This document shows positions 23,401-31,910 of a stretch of DNA of 56,985 bases, piece after piece; within the stretch, counting starts at the first letter, position 1; each line of letters opens with the position of its first letter. The notes beneath the pieces are model-generated. The model did no database searches, had not been told where the DNA came from, and was given only the letters and a program-made list of their open reading frames with translations. Made by a program: the position numbers and the translations under genes. The stretch covers positions 1-56,985 of the IMG/VR virus record IMGVR_UViG_3300033153_003349, one strand, 5' to 3'. This stretch comes from a virus.

Positions 23401-25779
23401 TTCAGAGGATAACTGTTCATTCTCTTCTGTCCTTATTGTCACTCCGTATGTCTCTAATCCATCATTACCTAACTCTTCATCAGAAGTGATAGTAACTTGT
23501 CCTCCTCCTATATCATTAATAGCTTTTATTCTTCCAGGCTTCATACCTACAAGAATAGTATCATGAGAAAGAGTGACTAAATCTCCTCTGTTGCAAGTAA
23601 GGTTTTCAAAATCTAAATCTATTGTAAATACTTCAGGGCGTAAGAGCATAGAGGCTAAATGATATCTTCCTTCTCTGTAAGCCTGCTCATGTGATGTAAC
23701 TCCTTTAGTTTCAAGGTCGTTTATAATGACAGCTTTTTCTAAGCCATCTGAACCGTCTGCATTATATTCATCATTATAAGCAACAATATCATCCTCTTCC
23801 CATTTTAAAGGATTGATATATTTAACTCTTAAAGCATGAGGAACATCTCCAAAGTTTTTAACAGAACTAAAGTTGACAGAGTTTCTTTGAGTTAACATCT
23901 GTATAGGGGTTTGCCCTGCTAAATCTCTGACTATAGTAAACAAGCCCTCTACAATATTCCAACTAGCAAAACCAGTTGTAGCTACAGAGCGCATACGCTC
24001 AAACATTGTCTCCTGTTGTAACTCTACCCAGTTGTATTCTATTCCTTGCTCATCACACCATGCTCCCCAATCATATATAGCTTGTAAATCTAATCTATTA
24101 TCAGGTATAGGAAATTCATTCTGTATGCCTGTTAATACATCAAGAAATATCCATGCAGGATTAGCCGTTAACTTATAAGCGAATGTTGAAGGAGTATCTA
24201 AATATCGTAAATAACTTTTAGTGATTATATTGACATTATCTAAACTTCCTGATAATTGGTCAGTAGCCAATATCTTATAAGACATAAGTAAAACATTATC
24301 AAGAAGGAAAGGAGGATTCTGTTCAAAGGAACGTAAGAATATCCATTTAAAATCAGTATAAATTCTATACCAAGAAGGAATACTCTGTTCAGTCCAAGTA
24401 CCTATACGATAAATTAATACATCATATTGTTCTCCTGGAGTCTGAGAAGTATCTGCTATATTAAATTCTATGTGTTCTTGAAACGGGTCTTTAGTATTAT
24501 CCCAAAATGTTTTCTTGGTTACAAATTCCCAGGTTCCTTCTGAACTAACCAATGTTCCTATAGGAGCTATATACACATAAACTTCAACTCCCATGTAACT
24601 CGTTGGCCCTTCTTTCGATAATTGATTAAGCCCTGTATAGAAAGCAAACTCAACTCTTACATTAGGCACTCCGTACTGAGTAGACCTAACAGCCCATGAC
24701 TCTATAGGTACACCCGCATCTACTTGTGGCCACCATAAATCAGTAGGCACAGGGTCACCTGGGTCAAATAAAGCAACTGTTGAAAACATTGTTCTTCCAT
24801 CAAGTGTTACTGAATCTCTGTTCTCACTGTTACTTGCTGAATTACTAAACTCTTCTGAAAAGTTTTCTTGTTTGACAATATTCTTATAAAGGTCAATACT
24901 TTCCATAAATCCTATTTCTATTTCCCAGGAGTTATAAAGAGTAATAGCTGAGTTACCTATCTTTATTGTTTGGCTATCCCATTGAGAAGTAATATCAAGA
25001 ATAGTATCATCATTATATATCTTAACAACTGTAAGCACACCCTCTTCATCCGAAACCATCTTAATGGATTTTACATCTGTAGAACCACTAAGTCCCATAA
25101 TCCATTGACCGATCTCTAAAGAAGCATACCCAAGGCATAACAACCCTACAATGAATTGTCCGTAAGATTTATCTTCCATCCCCATAACCCATTTACCGTC
25201 TATAATCTCAACACTAGATAACCCAAAATCAGTATAAGACTGAGCAGCTAGGGGAGGAGCAAAGCGATATTCCCCATAAACTTTAGGAATTGGTTTGTAT
25301 GGTGTAGCTACATTTTTCTGTCCTGAAAATGTAGGTTTAGTAGATACATCATCAGTAGTAGGAATCTGAGGAGGAAACAAAACACTGACTAACATATTTC
25401 CTGCAATACCTACAACCGCAGTTATGACTCCCTGTGCAACAAGACTATTAGTCCAGAGTATTCCTGTTGCTCCTGCTAAAAAACCAGCGGTAGCTATGGC
25501 TCCTGCCAATACTACTAGCTGAGCAACCATAGACAAAACTTCTTTACCACTACCTCCATCACCCCCGCCTTCAGGAATACGATATATATTAATTAAATCA
25601 CCAGGTTTAACAGCGTAGTCCCAATCGAGAAGTTCAAAACTATTTAATGTTATCTTGTAAACATTCTGGTCAACTCCAGTTAAAAACTGACCCAGATTAG
25701 TTCCCTCAGTCAATACCGCACGAAAAACTTCAGAGGAAAATAAGTTTGGTTTTGCAATTACTTGAACATTATCCGACAT
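20431..25779 (-). CDS. J-like tail tip / central fibre protein, 1782 aa
   Basis: The largest gene in the window. The N-terminal about 90 residues resemble tail tip proteins. A glycine/alanine-rich hydrophobic stretch (about 80-140) follows, as in lambda gpI-like regions, then GQKNVATPYKPIPKVYGEYR, a typical J-family segment. The middle to about residue 860 fits the J hub domain. Between about 880 and 1300 there are several fibronectin-III-like modules (for example YYEIFSSDTDTF, RYWWVRAVDDAGIEG). Near 1490-1690 comes a concanavalin/LamG-like domain (TVEWIGIIPKIPTGG, AWKADSGSGDGLFYVNGQPG). It should form the tail tip that recognises the host and opens the ejection path. It overlaps the NlpC/P60 gene by 11 nt. 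Confidence 0.88.
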   Translation of the reverse strand: MSDNVQVIAKPNLFSSEVFRAVLTEGTNLGQFLTGVDQNVYKITLNSFELLDWDYAVKPGDLINIYRIPEGGGDGGSGKEVLSMVAQLVVLAGAIATAGFLAGATGILWTNSLVAQGVITAVVGIAGNMLVSVLFPPQIPTTDDVSTKPTFSGQKNVATPYKPIPKVYGEYRFAPPLAAQSYTDFGLSSVEIIDGKWVMGMEDKSYGQFIVGLLCLGYASLEIGQWIMGLSGSTDVKSIKMVSDEEGVLTVVKIYNDDTILDITSQWDSQTIKIGNSAITLYNSWEIEIGFMESIDLYKNIVKQENFSEEFSNSASNSENRDSVTLDGRTMFSTVALFDPGDPVPTDLWWPQVDAGVPIESWAVRSTQYGVPNVRVEFAFYTGLNQLSKEGPTSYMGVEVYVYIAPIGTLVSSEGTWEFVTKKTFWDNTKDPFQEHIEFNIADTSQTPGEQYDVLIYRIGTWTEQSIPSWYRIYTDFKWIFLRSFEQNPPFLLDNVLLMSYKILATDQLSGSLDNVNIITKSYLRYLDTPSTFAYKLTANPAWIFLDVLTGIQNEFPIPDNRLDLQAIYDWGAWCDEQGIEYNWVELQQETMFERMRSVATTGFASWNIVEGLFTIVRDLAGQTPIQMLTQRNSVNFSSVKNFGDVPHALRVKYINPLKWEEDDIVAYNDEYNADGSDGLEKAVIINDLETKGVTSHEQAYREGRYHLASMLLRPEVFTIDLDFENLTCNRGDLVTLSHDTILVGMKPGRIKAINDIGGGQVTITSDEELGNDGLETYGVTIRTEENEQLSSEVTLAPGINITEFTATIDVAKINIGDLFIFGVYGSVDVRCKVTQIEYHQNLSATLTLVDEAPSILDSHTDPIPEYDPGTTSPLDLTNLVPPVPVLIAVNSNSATLIKDIDGSFKASVTVVYSLNRSGVIVGAVELRYKSIYSSGLTYKYVKTTPDNTFIRLTDVSPEDRVEVQVRSISIYNKPSAWSDATTVYVIGKEYPPSDVENFSVFMEDNKLKGRWTHILDADRDEYEIRVSPAYDPGNPPGLGWDNLDFLWRGKANETDLGLLNPPGHYTFGIKAIDTSNIESSNMASTVIEINFSGISGLKATIDKATMTLTWSLINNTFKVNYYEIFSSDTDTFSALNLKTSVNTTAYSKRIEKAQDRYWWVRAVDDAGIEGIESIVDVPINLASILTVKATVLDNNVLLQWTEDGTGTIETLGYKVLRGDVFVSATEIGFSSTTFSNIFELDGGEKTYWIVPVDLVGNEGTEKSVIVEVNQPPNFQLLDLHESDFKGGTGITITSAYVGVWTNLYRKTTVADGDNILLFGSRLQYEQTSWDGVFEPAGFDWANTDAKSTAGYSHFLTPSKVTADAVYYQEQIDYQAIVEAATISFEFNTMLITGTGTYTVTPKIETSPDNSVWTTYDNTQSIFTSNFRYVRYKLTIDLANDKQIVQVQDWKARLFVQEKLDSGYIDNMNQLLDESDFANPVSALSLVKSSNCFADRSGGPHVSFDLIDATDYTVEWIGIIPKIPTGGVSAKWYLLAQDYVFGLGVIISGGKLYPTFYWNDGGGTNFSSEQGSQEVPVGELVHIAWKADSGSGDGLFYVNGQPGGIIGDVSIGDPGGGGDLILGKKMDREDDNANVDVLMDLITVEFRIWPGLGVSDANILANYDKPYTGTLPSNLTCYYRFFTDEHSAAKTYSSVDGSTTLTVTTDEDYVWAGVWIPMADFLDIDIITLTVEGTEYPGATMLADYKDIPNPTGFMVHMLDIAPATWEIVDDGGAFTYFIKGV

Positions 25780-26158
25780 AACGATAGAATCCTTCAGTTC
25801 TCTTATTCCATTTTATTGATTTATATCGTTCCAAACATGAGTCTTTACCTTTCACTGTATGTATCATAAATTCCGAATCTATAATAAGCCCTACATGAGC
25901 AGCCATATTTCTTACTTGGAATACTATACAATCACCTAGTTTAGGTTGTGTAACTTTCTCCCAATACCTGTGCATATTAACATAGAATAACTTTTCAATA
26001 GTTAAGCTATCTTTATCATCACCATAATCTCCTACATAAGGATGAAGGATATGTAATTCTTTTGAAAGAATTAGTTTAACTAACCCCCAACAATCAGCTC
26101 CTTTTAAGGATTCCCCGTGGTGGACAAAAGGTATGCCAATATACTTTTCAATATTCAT
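25769..26158 (-). CDS. NlpC/P60-family tail tip peptidase
   Basis: A 129-aa cysteine peptidase domain, equivalent to lambda gpK, used in tail tip assembly and probably in cutting host peptidoglycan during DNA entry. The catalytic Cys23 is in GADCWGLV and the catalytic His in AAHVGLII, with the third polar residue expected in the MIHTV region. There is no N-terminal Mov34/JAMM domain, which lambda gpK has. It sits directly upstream of the J-like gene, the lambda order. The ATG is part of TAATG at 26158. Confidence 0.88.
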   Translation of the reverse strand: MNIEKYIGIPFVHHGESLKGADCWGLVKLILSKELHILHPYVGDYGDDKDSLTIEKLFYVNMHRYWEKVTQPKLGDCIVFQVRNMAAHVGLIIDSEFMIHTVKGKDSCLERYKSIKWNKRTEGFYRYVG

Positions 26159-26817
26159 TACGGCAATTCTTTAGTATACTGTCCAAATGAGCCTAACGTA
26201 TCTATTTCATAATGAGCATCAAATTCTTTTACAAGTACAGCCGTTGCTAAAGGGTCAGCCCCTGCAAACTCACCGCTTGTATTTCCTGTATCTCTGTACA
26301 GTTTAAAATCAAGCATTCCACTAACCCCTGTAAATACCGATAAATCAATTTCAGGGAAAGTAGCTATTTGATTCAAACTACCTGATACATAAGGAAAGAC
26401 ATTTGCAGTAATAGGTGATAACACCCAAGCTGTGGCAGTGGCACTCCCTTGAGGTTGTATTCTATACCCAATTAAAAAATTGGGTAAATTGTCCGCAGTT
26501 TGTTCGTAATGTAAATGAGGATGAAGAGGGCTACCTACCCTAGTAGCATGAGCTAATTGAGCAATATGATGGGCAGCATTAATATTATCATAATCTGCAT
26601 CGGAAGCAAACGTATAACCTAAATCATCATAGTCATAAGCTACCTTTGTTTGTGCTGGGTTTAAAGCTTCAGCATTAGCAGGGAATTTTAAATCTTCAAA
26701 AACAGTAGCCTCTCCTCTGAGGATAAATTCTCCATTTTCGTTAAGTTCTATGTACCTTTTCACAGTTCTAAGTACACGACCTATCTTAATCGTTTTTTCA
26801 TGAATTTTTTCTAACAT
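26158..26817 (-). CDS. tail tip-associated structural protein, 219 aa
   Basis: Not firmly recognised. The protein has an N-terminal strand-rich part, then ATRVGSPLHPHLHYEQT and a beta-rich C-terminal half (WVLSPITANVFPYVSG, MLDFKLYRDTGNTSGEF, VKEFDAHYEIDTLGS). A cluster of histidines (about 85-110) could bind metal. It is inserted between the DUF1833-like tail protein and the NlpC/P60 peptidase, so it is probably a tail tip component. ATG 26817 has AAGGAG upstream. Confidence 0.7.
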   Translation of the reverse strand: MLEKIHEKTIKIGRVLRTVKRYIELNENGEFILRGEATVFEDLKFPANAEALNPAQTKVAYDYDDLGYTFASDADYDNINAAHHIAQLAHATRVGSPLHPHLHYEQTADNLPNFLIGYRIQPQGSATATAWVLSPITANVFPYVSGSLNQIATFPEIDLSVFTGVSGMLDFKLYRDTGNTSGEFAGADPLATAVLVKEFDAHYEIDTLGSFGQYTKELP

Positions 26818-26830
26818 CTTTTCTCCTTTT

Positions 26831-27328
26831 TTATGATATTAATCCTGGTGCTGTTTGTCTATCGAATACATCTTTAGTTGCTTTTTGAGTTAGGTAGTTA
26901 TCTTCATAACCTAACTGTGCTGTCATAGTCAATCTATCGTATGTTACACTTTTTATTTTAAACCCACCTATAGTTATTTCTGATGCTACAATATAATCTA
27001 ATGTGTCAGGGTCAATAGATTTCCTAACAATCTCCAAAGTAACATCAGGAGATTTAGATAAATTTCGGATTATATTTGTTATCTGTTGGTCAACAACATC
27101 TATAGACAATTTAGTCATGGGTGATGTTTCTTCTTCTTCCCCTGGTAACTCAACTTTAAAAGGATAACCTAAATAAGTATCACCGTTGTAATCTAAATCA
27201 GTATTATCATTAACAAAGAACAAAGGATTATCAAAAGAATCGTCATCAATAGTAAGCAATGACAAAAAAATTTCTCCTGTCTCTTGTGATAATAATGCTT
27301 TTAATCCGTCAGCGGATAATACCCTCAT
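26831..27328 (-). CDS. DUF1833-like tail protein (lambda gpL position)
   Basis: A 165-aa protein with a DUF1833-like pattern: FLSLLTIDDDSFDNPLFFVN, the DLDYNGDTYLGYPF segment, and LPGEEEETSPMTKLSIDVVD. The ending has TMTAQLGYEDN. In phages with lambda-like tails this family lies between the tape measure and the J gene, at the place of gpM/gpL. No Fe-S cysteines are present, unlike lambda gpL. ATG 27328 has GAGGAG 5 nt upstream and overlaps the previous gene's stop. Confidence 0.75.
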   Translation of the reverse strand: MRVLSADGLKALLSQETGEIFLSLLTIDDDSFDNPLFFVNDNTDLDYNGDTYLGYPFKVELPGEEEETSPMTKLSIDVVDQQITNIIRNLSKSPDVTLEIVRKSIDPDTLDYIVASEITIGGFKIKSVTYDRLTMTAQLGYEDNYLTQKATKDVFDRQTAPGLIS

Positions 27329-27666
27329 GGCATCTCCTCTATTATAAACGTTATTCTATATGACACAGGCGTTATAGGCTTGACGTCAGGAGTATTCTTA
27401 AACCGTACAGCATTAGTAAAGTAAGCCCAATCAAATGTAAGAGAACCTCCCTGTAACGTATTAAGATAAAAATCATTAAACACATCTAATATAGCCACTG
27501 TGGGAACAATAATAGAACAAGACCAATCACTAGTTCCCGCACTAAACCTACGTCTTACTTTAGCTGGACCAATATCCATCTTACTCCGAATACTCTGAGT
27601 CTGAAGCTTTGTACTATGATTACTTATTAAAGGATATTGGGGAAGTGTTACTGGCCAAGTTGACAT
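27325..27666 (-). CDS. minor tail protein (lambda gpM-like)
   Basis: A 113-aa protein starting MSTWPVTLPQYPL, with LQTQSIRSKMDIGPAKVRRRFS and a DVFNDFYLNTLQGGSLTFDW segment. This pattern is common in a family of small minor tail proteins located right after the tape measure. The predicted role is joining the tape measure end to the tip complex. The ATG is part of the TAATG overlap with the tape measure stop at 27666. Confidence 0.75.
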   Translation of the reverse strand: MSTWPVTLPQYPLISNHSTKLQTQSIRSKMDIGPAKVRRRFSAGTSDWSCSIIVPTVAILDVFNDFYLNTLQGGSLTFDWAYFTNAVRFKNTPDVKPITPVSYRITFIIEEMP

Positions 27667-30032
27667 TATCTGACCCCTCTTCTTGAATTATAATTTGTTT
27701 TCATTGTTCTATCCATCGAACCATCAGACATAGCTGCTTTCATCTCACTGCGTATCAAAACTTGAATCTGTCTTTGTCCGTCTGGACCTGTAGACTCAGT
27801 GACTTCTGGAGGTTCTCCTCCTGTCCTTTGGTCGATAATATTAATAACCGTACCACCTATAGACTTTCCTTTAGGAATGACTTGTTCACCTTTTTGTAGT
27901 ATAGCTCTGTACTCATCTGCAAATAAACCATCATGCAATCTGGGTATGCTTCTTTGCCTAAATGAATGTCCTGAACCTTGATGCCCTACTCCGTACCCTG
28001 CGGAAGCGTTTGTTGAATAATGTCTAGTTGCGGAGTCACTAACATTAGTATTATATGAACCATCTACTGTTGGTCCTCCAGGAAATAACCCATTAATAAT
28101 TTTTTGTACAATCATTATTCTTATCATAGATTGCAAAATTTCCTCAAGAACTTTAGTAGCTATCTCCCCTATACCTTCCCAACCTTTAGCAGCAGACATA
28201 AACAAATCAGTAAATCCTTGTTCTACTGAACTTAGAATAACTTGAGTCACTTCCGCCCATCTATCATTTATATCTCTTGTTTTTTCTGCAAACTTTTCTG
28301 CTCCTGCTGTTATCCCATCCCACATTGTTTGGTTGGTTCCCGTCATGCGTTCTAATTTATTCTGTATCTCATCGTAGTCTTTTAAAGCCATAGCTAATTT
28401 ATGATTATATAAAGCACCTTCTTCATTAACCCCGTCTAATAAAGTATTCCATTGTTTCCCTTGGATAAGAATTTCTAATCCTCTATTAGATATACCTGAA
28501 TATTCATTTTTTAATTGTTTAACTCTGACTGTAGCTTCCTTGGTTTTATCATTTAACTCTTCCATCATTCGTTGAAGATCAGTTTTCTTTCCTTTTTTCC
28601 CCATACCACGTTCAGGAGCTTTGCCTGTAGAAAGGTCTCCAAATTCTAATTTGAAAGCTTTTATCTTTTTAAGTGTTTCATCAAATTTTTTCTTTAACTC
28701 TTCAAGACCGCCTCTAAAATCAGTAAAATCTCCTTCCTCAAGACCAGCAAGTTCAATTATAGCATCTTTCACATTTCCTATTTCATCAATTACTCCTCCC
28801 ATAGTATTCTTCATAAGAGACATAGGATTAAGATTAGAAGCTGTTCCAAATAAATTCCACAGTTTAACTATAGGACTATTATTACCAAATTTTACTTTTA
28901 ATAATTGATAGGCTTCTTCTTTCATATCAGCTAATTTTTCTGACATAGTTTGGACAGCCAATGCAGCCATAATAGGTGCAGGGCCAAGAACAATAGAAGC
29001 TATAAGACCTACCGCTTTCACTTCAGGAGGTAATTTATTATAAACTTCTATCATAGGCTTAATTCCATAATTATAAATAGCCATTAATAAAGGACTAAAT
29101 AAATCAATAATAGAAGCTGCTCCAAGAATTATATCAAACAAATTTGCTGCTAATTGCTGAACAAATTTTGTTGTAAAATTAGCAAGGCTATCCATATTAG
29201 ATTCAAAGAATTGCATAAAAACTGTTAACCCTGCTTTCAATCCTGAAAAAAGGTCACCTTCCATTACAGCCCTTTGAAATCTCCACCACCTATCTTTCAT
29301 CATCTCCATGACACCAAACCAGGTACTCATCATAGCTTTAGAAGTTCCTCCGAATCTTTCAGCTAATTCTTCAAAGATAGCATTAAGACCTTCCGTGGCT
29401 GTGATTCCTGTTCGGTTCATATTCTTTAAGGCTTCACCTGTTAATCCTAATTTCTTTTTTAAGATATCATAGATAGGTACACCATGCTCTGCTAACTGCC
29501 TCATCTCTTCACCAGCAATCTTCCCTTTAGATGCCATCTGTCCTAACGCTCTTGATATCCCCTGGAATGTTTGTACGGAACCACCTAAAGCAGAAACAGT
29601 ATCAAGTATAGCTTCCATTTGTTTCTCAGTAGGCTTTAAACCCATTGCTGTTAATTTCCTATACTGATTAACTGCCTCCTCTGTATTTATAGGCATATTC
29701 TTTGCCCACATATCTAATCGATCAAAAGTAGCTTGACCCTTAGCCATGTCTCTTTCAAGACTCATCATTGATATTCTTAATTTCTCTACGGATTCAGCAG
29801 TGTGGAGAAAATCTTTAGCTATTCTGCCTACCATTCTGCCTGCCCTAAAAGCAAGAAAACCCATAGCTCCTGCCATTAACATAGAAGAAGATTTAACTTT
29901 CTTACTTGTCTTAGTCACAGTTTTCCCAAATTTTTCAACTTCTTTCCCTGCCTGTTTAAAGCCCATAACAAGTTGATTATTTTGAGAAGTAATCTTAACA
30001 GCTATGCCACCAATTACATATTCACCAGCCAT
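27666..30032 (-). CDS. tail tape measure protein, 788 aa
   Basis: Determines tail length; it fills the tail tube and is ejected with the DNA. The N-terminal third carries the tape-measure domain signature (LRISMMSLERDMAKGQATFD, AVNQYRKLTAMGLKPTE, and GKIAGEEMRQLAEHGVPIYDIL). Hydrophobic helices occur around 300-370 (AVGLIASIVLGPAPIMAALAV). A coiled-coil runs from about 455 to 600, and a flexible Gly/Ser/His-rich part precedes the C-terminus. A 788-aa helical rod predicts a tail of roughly 110-120 nm at about 0.15 nm per residue. It follows the G/GT chaperones, as usual. Confidence 0.93.
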   Translation of the reverse strand: MAGEYVIGGIAVKITSQNNQLVMGFKQAGKEVEKFGKTVTKTSKKVKSSSMLMAGAMGFLAFRAGRMVGRIAKDFLHTAESVEKLRISMMSLERDMAKGQATFDRLDMWAKNMPINTEEAVNQYRKLTAMGLKPTEKQMEAILDTVSALGGSVQTFQGISRALGQMASKGKIAGEEMRQLAEHGVPIYDILKKKLGLTGEALKNMNRTGITATEGLNAIFEELAERFGGTSKAMMSTWFGVMEMMKDRWWRFQRAVMEGDLFSGLKAGLTVFMQFFESNMDSLANFTTKFVQQLAANLFDIILGAASIIDLFSPLLMAIYNYGIKPMIEVYNKLPPEVKAVGLIASIVLGPAPIMAALAVQTMSEKLADMKEEAYQLLKVKFGNNSPIVKLWNLFGTASNLNPMSLMKNTMGGVIDEIGNVKDAIIELAGLEEGDFTDFRGGLEELKKKFDETLKKIKAFKLEFGDLSTGKAPERGMGKKGKKTDLQRMMEELNDKTKEATVRVKQLKNEYSGISNRGLEILIQGKQWNTLLDGVNEEGALYNHKLAMALKDYDEIQNKLERMTGTNQTMWDGITAGAEKFAEKTRDINDRWAEVTQVILSSVEQGFTDLFMSAAKGWEGIGEIATKVLEEILQSMIRIMIVQKIINGLFPGGPTVDGSYNTNVSDSATRHYSTNASAGYGVGHQGSGHSFRQRSIPRLHDGLFADEYRAILQKGEQVIPKGKSIGGTVINIIDQRTGGEPPEVTESTGPDGQRQIQVLIRSEMKAAMSDGSMDRTMKTNYNSRRGVR

Positions 30033-30382
30033 TATTTTCTCCTGGTTAAAGCTCTGTGCATATCAGTAATGATTTGCTTTAAGTATTCAGTACTTCTTTT
30101 CTTTTTCTTTGGTTTAGCGTTGGGAACAAAATCTCGTAAATCAAAACGAGGCATAAACTTAACAGGGTCAATCTTAGCTTTTTTACCCCCAGCAGAAACA
30201 GCAATAACATGAGCTAACATACCAAAACGAATATCTTGTCTAACAGTACCGAATGGTTCAGTAAGATAATACATTTCCCATTCCGCCATTTCCGTTGCCG
30301 ACATTCTGTTCAACATATCTTCTCTCGTCATTCCTAATGCGAGAGCAAGACGATACTGAAAAATCTTACTCCCGCTTATCAG
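30032..30382 (-). CDS. tail assembly chaperone, T part of the G-T frameshift fusion (DUF4035-like)
   Basis: This region is translated by a -1 ribosomal frameshift out of the G gene, giving a G-T protein of about 252 aa. A plain frame with an ATG at 30331 exists, but the same frame is open upstream to the shift site and encodes LISGSKIFQYRLALALG before that Met. This makes a natural start of the family pattern LALxLGMTREDMLNRMSATEMAEWE. The C-terminus is basic (KPKKKKRSTEYLKQI). The T domain binds the tail tube protein in lambda. There is no ribosome binding site for the ATG at 30331. Confidence 0.85.
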   Translation of the reverse strand: MISGSKIFQYRLALALGMTREDMLNRMSATEMAEWEMYYLTEPFGTVRQDIRFGMLAHVIAVSAGGKKAKIDPVKFMPRFDLRDFVPNAKPKKKKRSTEYLKQIITDMHRALTRRK

Positions 30383-30388
30383 TTTTTT
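30339..30388 (-). promoter_or_regulatory. programmed -1 frameshift signal (slippery heptamer and stem)
   Basis: Coding-strand A AAA AAC (30388-30382) lies in the G reading frame just before its TGA. After a 6-nt spacer (TGATAA) comes a 12-bp stem: GCGGGAGTAAGA (30375-30364) pairs with TCTTGCTCTCGC (30350-30339) over all 12 positions with two G-U pairs and a 13-nt loop. Slippery site, spacer and stem match known -1 frameshift signals. Confidence 0.88.
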
Positions 30389-30789
30389 GCTGTGTTCTCT
30401 TTTGCTTTCTCACCTATACCATTCAATATTGAAGCAACTTCCCAGATTTCATTAACTGCTGTTCCAGCTTTCCGTTCTAATTTTTCTTGGTCTGTATCTC
30501 TGAATAATCTAACACCTTGTTCATCAACAACACAAAGAATCATTAGACGTACTCTTGCTCCTGAGATATCACTTTTAGAATCAACTACCTTACCCTCTTC
30601 ATCTTTAATAGTTTCTGTATGGTCTAGCATATGTTGTTCAAAAGCATCTTTCTCTTTAGCTGTTAAAGTTCTGACTCTAACAGCTTTTCCTCCCCATGCC
30701 TCAACATTAACAACGTCATATTTTAAATCATCAATATTAAATATGTCGCTCTTAGACATGAATTTCTGTGGTGATTTTTCTTTAGTCAT
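30379..30789 (-). CDS. tail assembly chaperone G (lambda gpG-like)
   Basis: A 136-aa protein that in this class of phage coats the tape measure during tail assembly. It contains GGKAVRVRTLTAKEKDAFEQ and ISGARVRLMILCVVDEQG, a pattern common to such chaperones, and ends EKAKENTAKN at a TGA. Most ribosomes should stop here; a minority slip at the A AAA AAC site and continue into the T part. ATG 30789 has GAGGAG about 9 nt upstream. It is placed between the tail tube and tape measure genes, as in lambda. Confidence 0.88.
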   Translation of the reverse strand: MTKEKSPQKFMSKSDIFNIDDLKYDVVNVEAWGGKAVRVRTLTAKEKDAFEQHMLDHTETIKDEEGKVVDSKSDISGARVRLMILCVVDEQGVRLFRDTDQEKLERKAGTAVNEIWEVASILNGIGEKAKENTAKN

Positions 30790-30813
30790 TTTGTACGCTC
30801 CTCAACGTTTAAA

Positions 30814-31497
30814 TTAACCTGTTTGGTCAAACGAGCTTGACCCACTTACTTTCAATGTGACATCAGCTACTACTTTATCAGCAGTAGGAACATTCGGGGG
30901 AATATCTGTCACGATAGCATCAAATTTCCAAGTAGTCGGATTAGCTACATCATCTGGTAAAACAATCTTCCACCGTTTAGGAGATAAGTCTCTTTCAAAC
31001 TTTCTCTTAATAGCAGAATATCCGATGTAACCAAAATTCATTTGGAAAGAAGCCTCTCCACCGTCTTTAAGACCAGAGATAAATTCACGATAAAAATCTG
31101 TACTACCCATGTGAGTAGTATCTACGGTTTCTTTAGTAGGACTTACAGGAACGATGTCATTAATTTCTCCGAGTTCTGCCCAGATTTCATCTTCGTCCAC
31201 TAATGTAATTTCCCCACCAGATACCCAATCACCATAAAGAGTTGAATCAATAGCTACATCTCCTGGAGTAAGAATTTCAAAAGTAGTCGATGTCGCATTG
31301 GCTACTTTGTATAAATTACCATTTAACTCTACCATACCTACAACGTCTTCAATGTAGATAATCATATCATCTACAATGTCGCCTATATCATCAACTCCAA
31401 TCACACATTGTGCTGCTTTAGTAGCACTCGTGATTAAATTTAATCCATAGGTGTCATAGTATAGTTTGGTTCCGATTCCCAAAAAAGCATTAGACAT
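30814..31497 (-). CDS. major tail tube protein with inserted FCCH-like domain
   Basis: A 227-aa tail tube protein. The outer parts (MSNAFLGIGTKLYYD at the start; TVDTTHMGSTDFYREFISGLKDGG and KRWKIVLPDDVA through VADVTLKVSG at the end) follow the common tube-protein fold. Residues about 28-98 (IGVDDIGDIVDDMIIYIEDV, then MVELNGNLYKVANATSTTFEI, then WVSGGEI) look like an inserted small beta domain. It resembles the FCCH-type repeat seen in other phage virion proteins. The inserted domain probably faces outwards on the tube. ATG 31497 has AAGGAGG upstream. Confidence 0.85.
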   Translation of the reverse strand: MSNAFLGIGTKLYYDTYGLNLITSATKAAQCVIGVDDIGDIVDDMIIYIEDVVGMVELNGNLYKVANATSTTFEILTPGDVAIDSTLYGDWVSGGEITLVDEDEIWAELGEINDIVPVSPTKETVDTTHMGSTDFYREFISGLKDGGEASFQMNFGYIGYSAIKRKFERDLSPKRWKIVLPDDVANPTTWKFDAIVTDIPPNVPTADKVVADVTLKVSGSSSFDQTG

Positions 31498-31511
31498 AAA
31501 AGCCTCCTTAA

Positions 31512-31910
31512 TTATTTAGGTTGAATTTGTATTAAAAAATTAATTGTAAATTGTGACCGTTTATCATCATCTTGACTTAATACGAATGGACCAGAAAACT
31601 TCTGTATTCCTACCACGTGCCATTCTTTAGCCTGTGCATCAGTAAAATCAAAATTAACATTCTTATCTAGTAACTCAACAAGATTCGTACATTTTAAATA
31701 CCCTATAGTATAATCAAAGTCTCTTACATAAACTTGAGCAGTAGGATATTCGTATTCATATAACCTTTCAGACATTTTAGAAGGAGCAGTATCATGAATA
31801 ACAATAATATTATGTGGGCTAGGAGGAGCAGAACTAATAAATAAATCAGTTCCGAATACTCCCATAGCAGCATCTTCTATTATTTTTTGAAACACCGCAG
31901 ATACTCTCAT
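31512..31910 (-). CDS. tail terminator-like protein (lambda gpU position)
   Basis: A 132-aa protein with a helix-strand pattern (VFQKIIEDAAMGVF, then YEYPTAQVYVRDFDYTIG, ending QFTINFLIQIQPK). It sits between the HK97 gp10-like protein and the tail tube, the usual place of the tail terminator, which caps the tube and joins it to the head. Sequence similarity is too weak for a firm call, so this rests mainly on order and size. Start is in the TAATG overlap at 31910. Confidence 0.6.
   Translation of the reverse strand: MRVSAVFQKIIEDAAMGVFGTDLFISSAPPSPHNIIVIHDTAPSKMSERLYEYEYPTAQVYVRDFDYTIGYLKCTNLVELLDKNVNFDFTDAQAKEWHVVGIQKFSGPFVLSQDDDKRSQFTINFLIQIQPK

Noticed and set aside
30332-30378. Short gap between the two tail chaperone genes read as non-coding
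   Set aside because: It is the frameshift passage: the T frame is open across it and encodes family-like residues.
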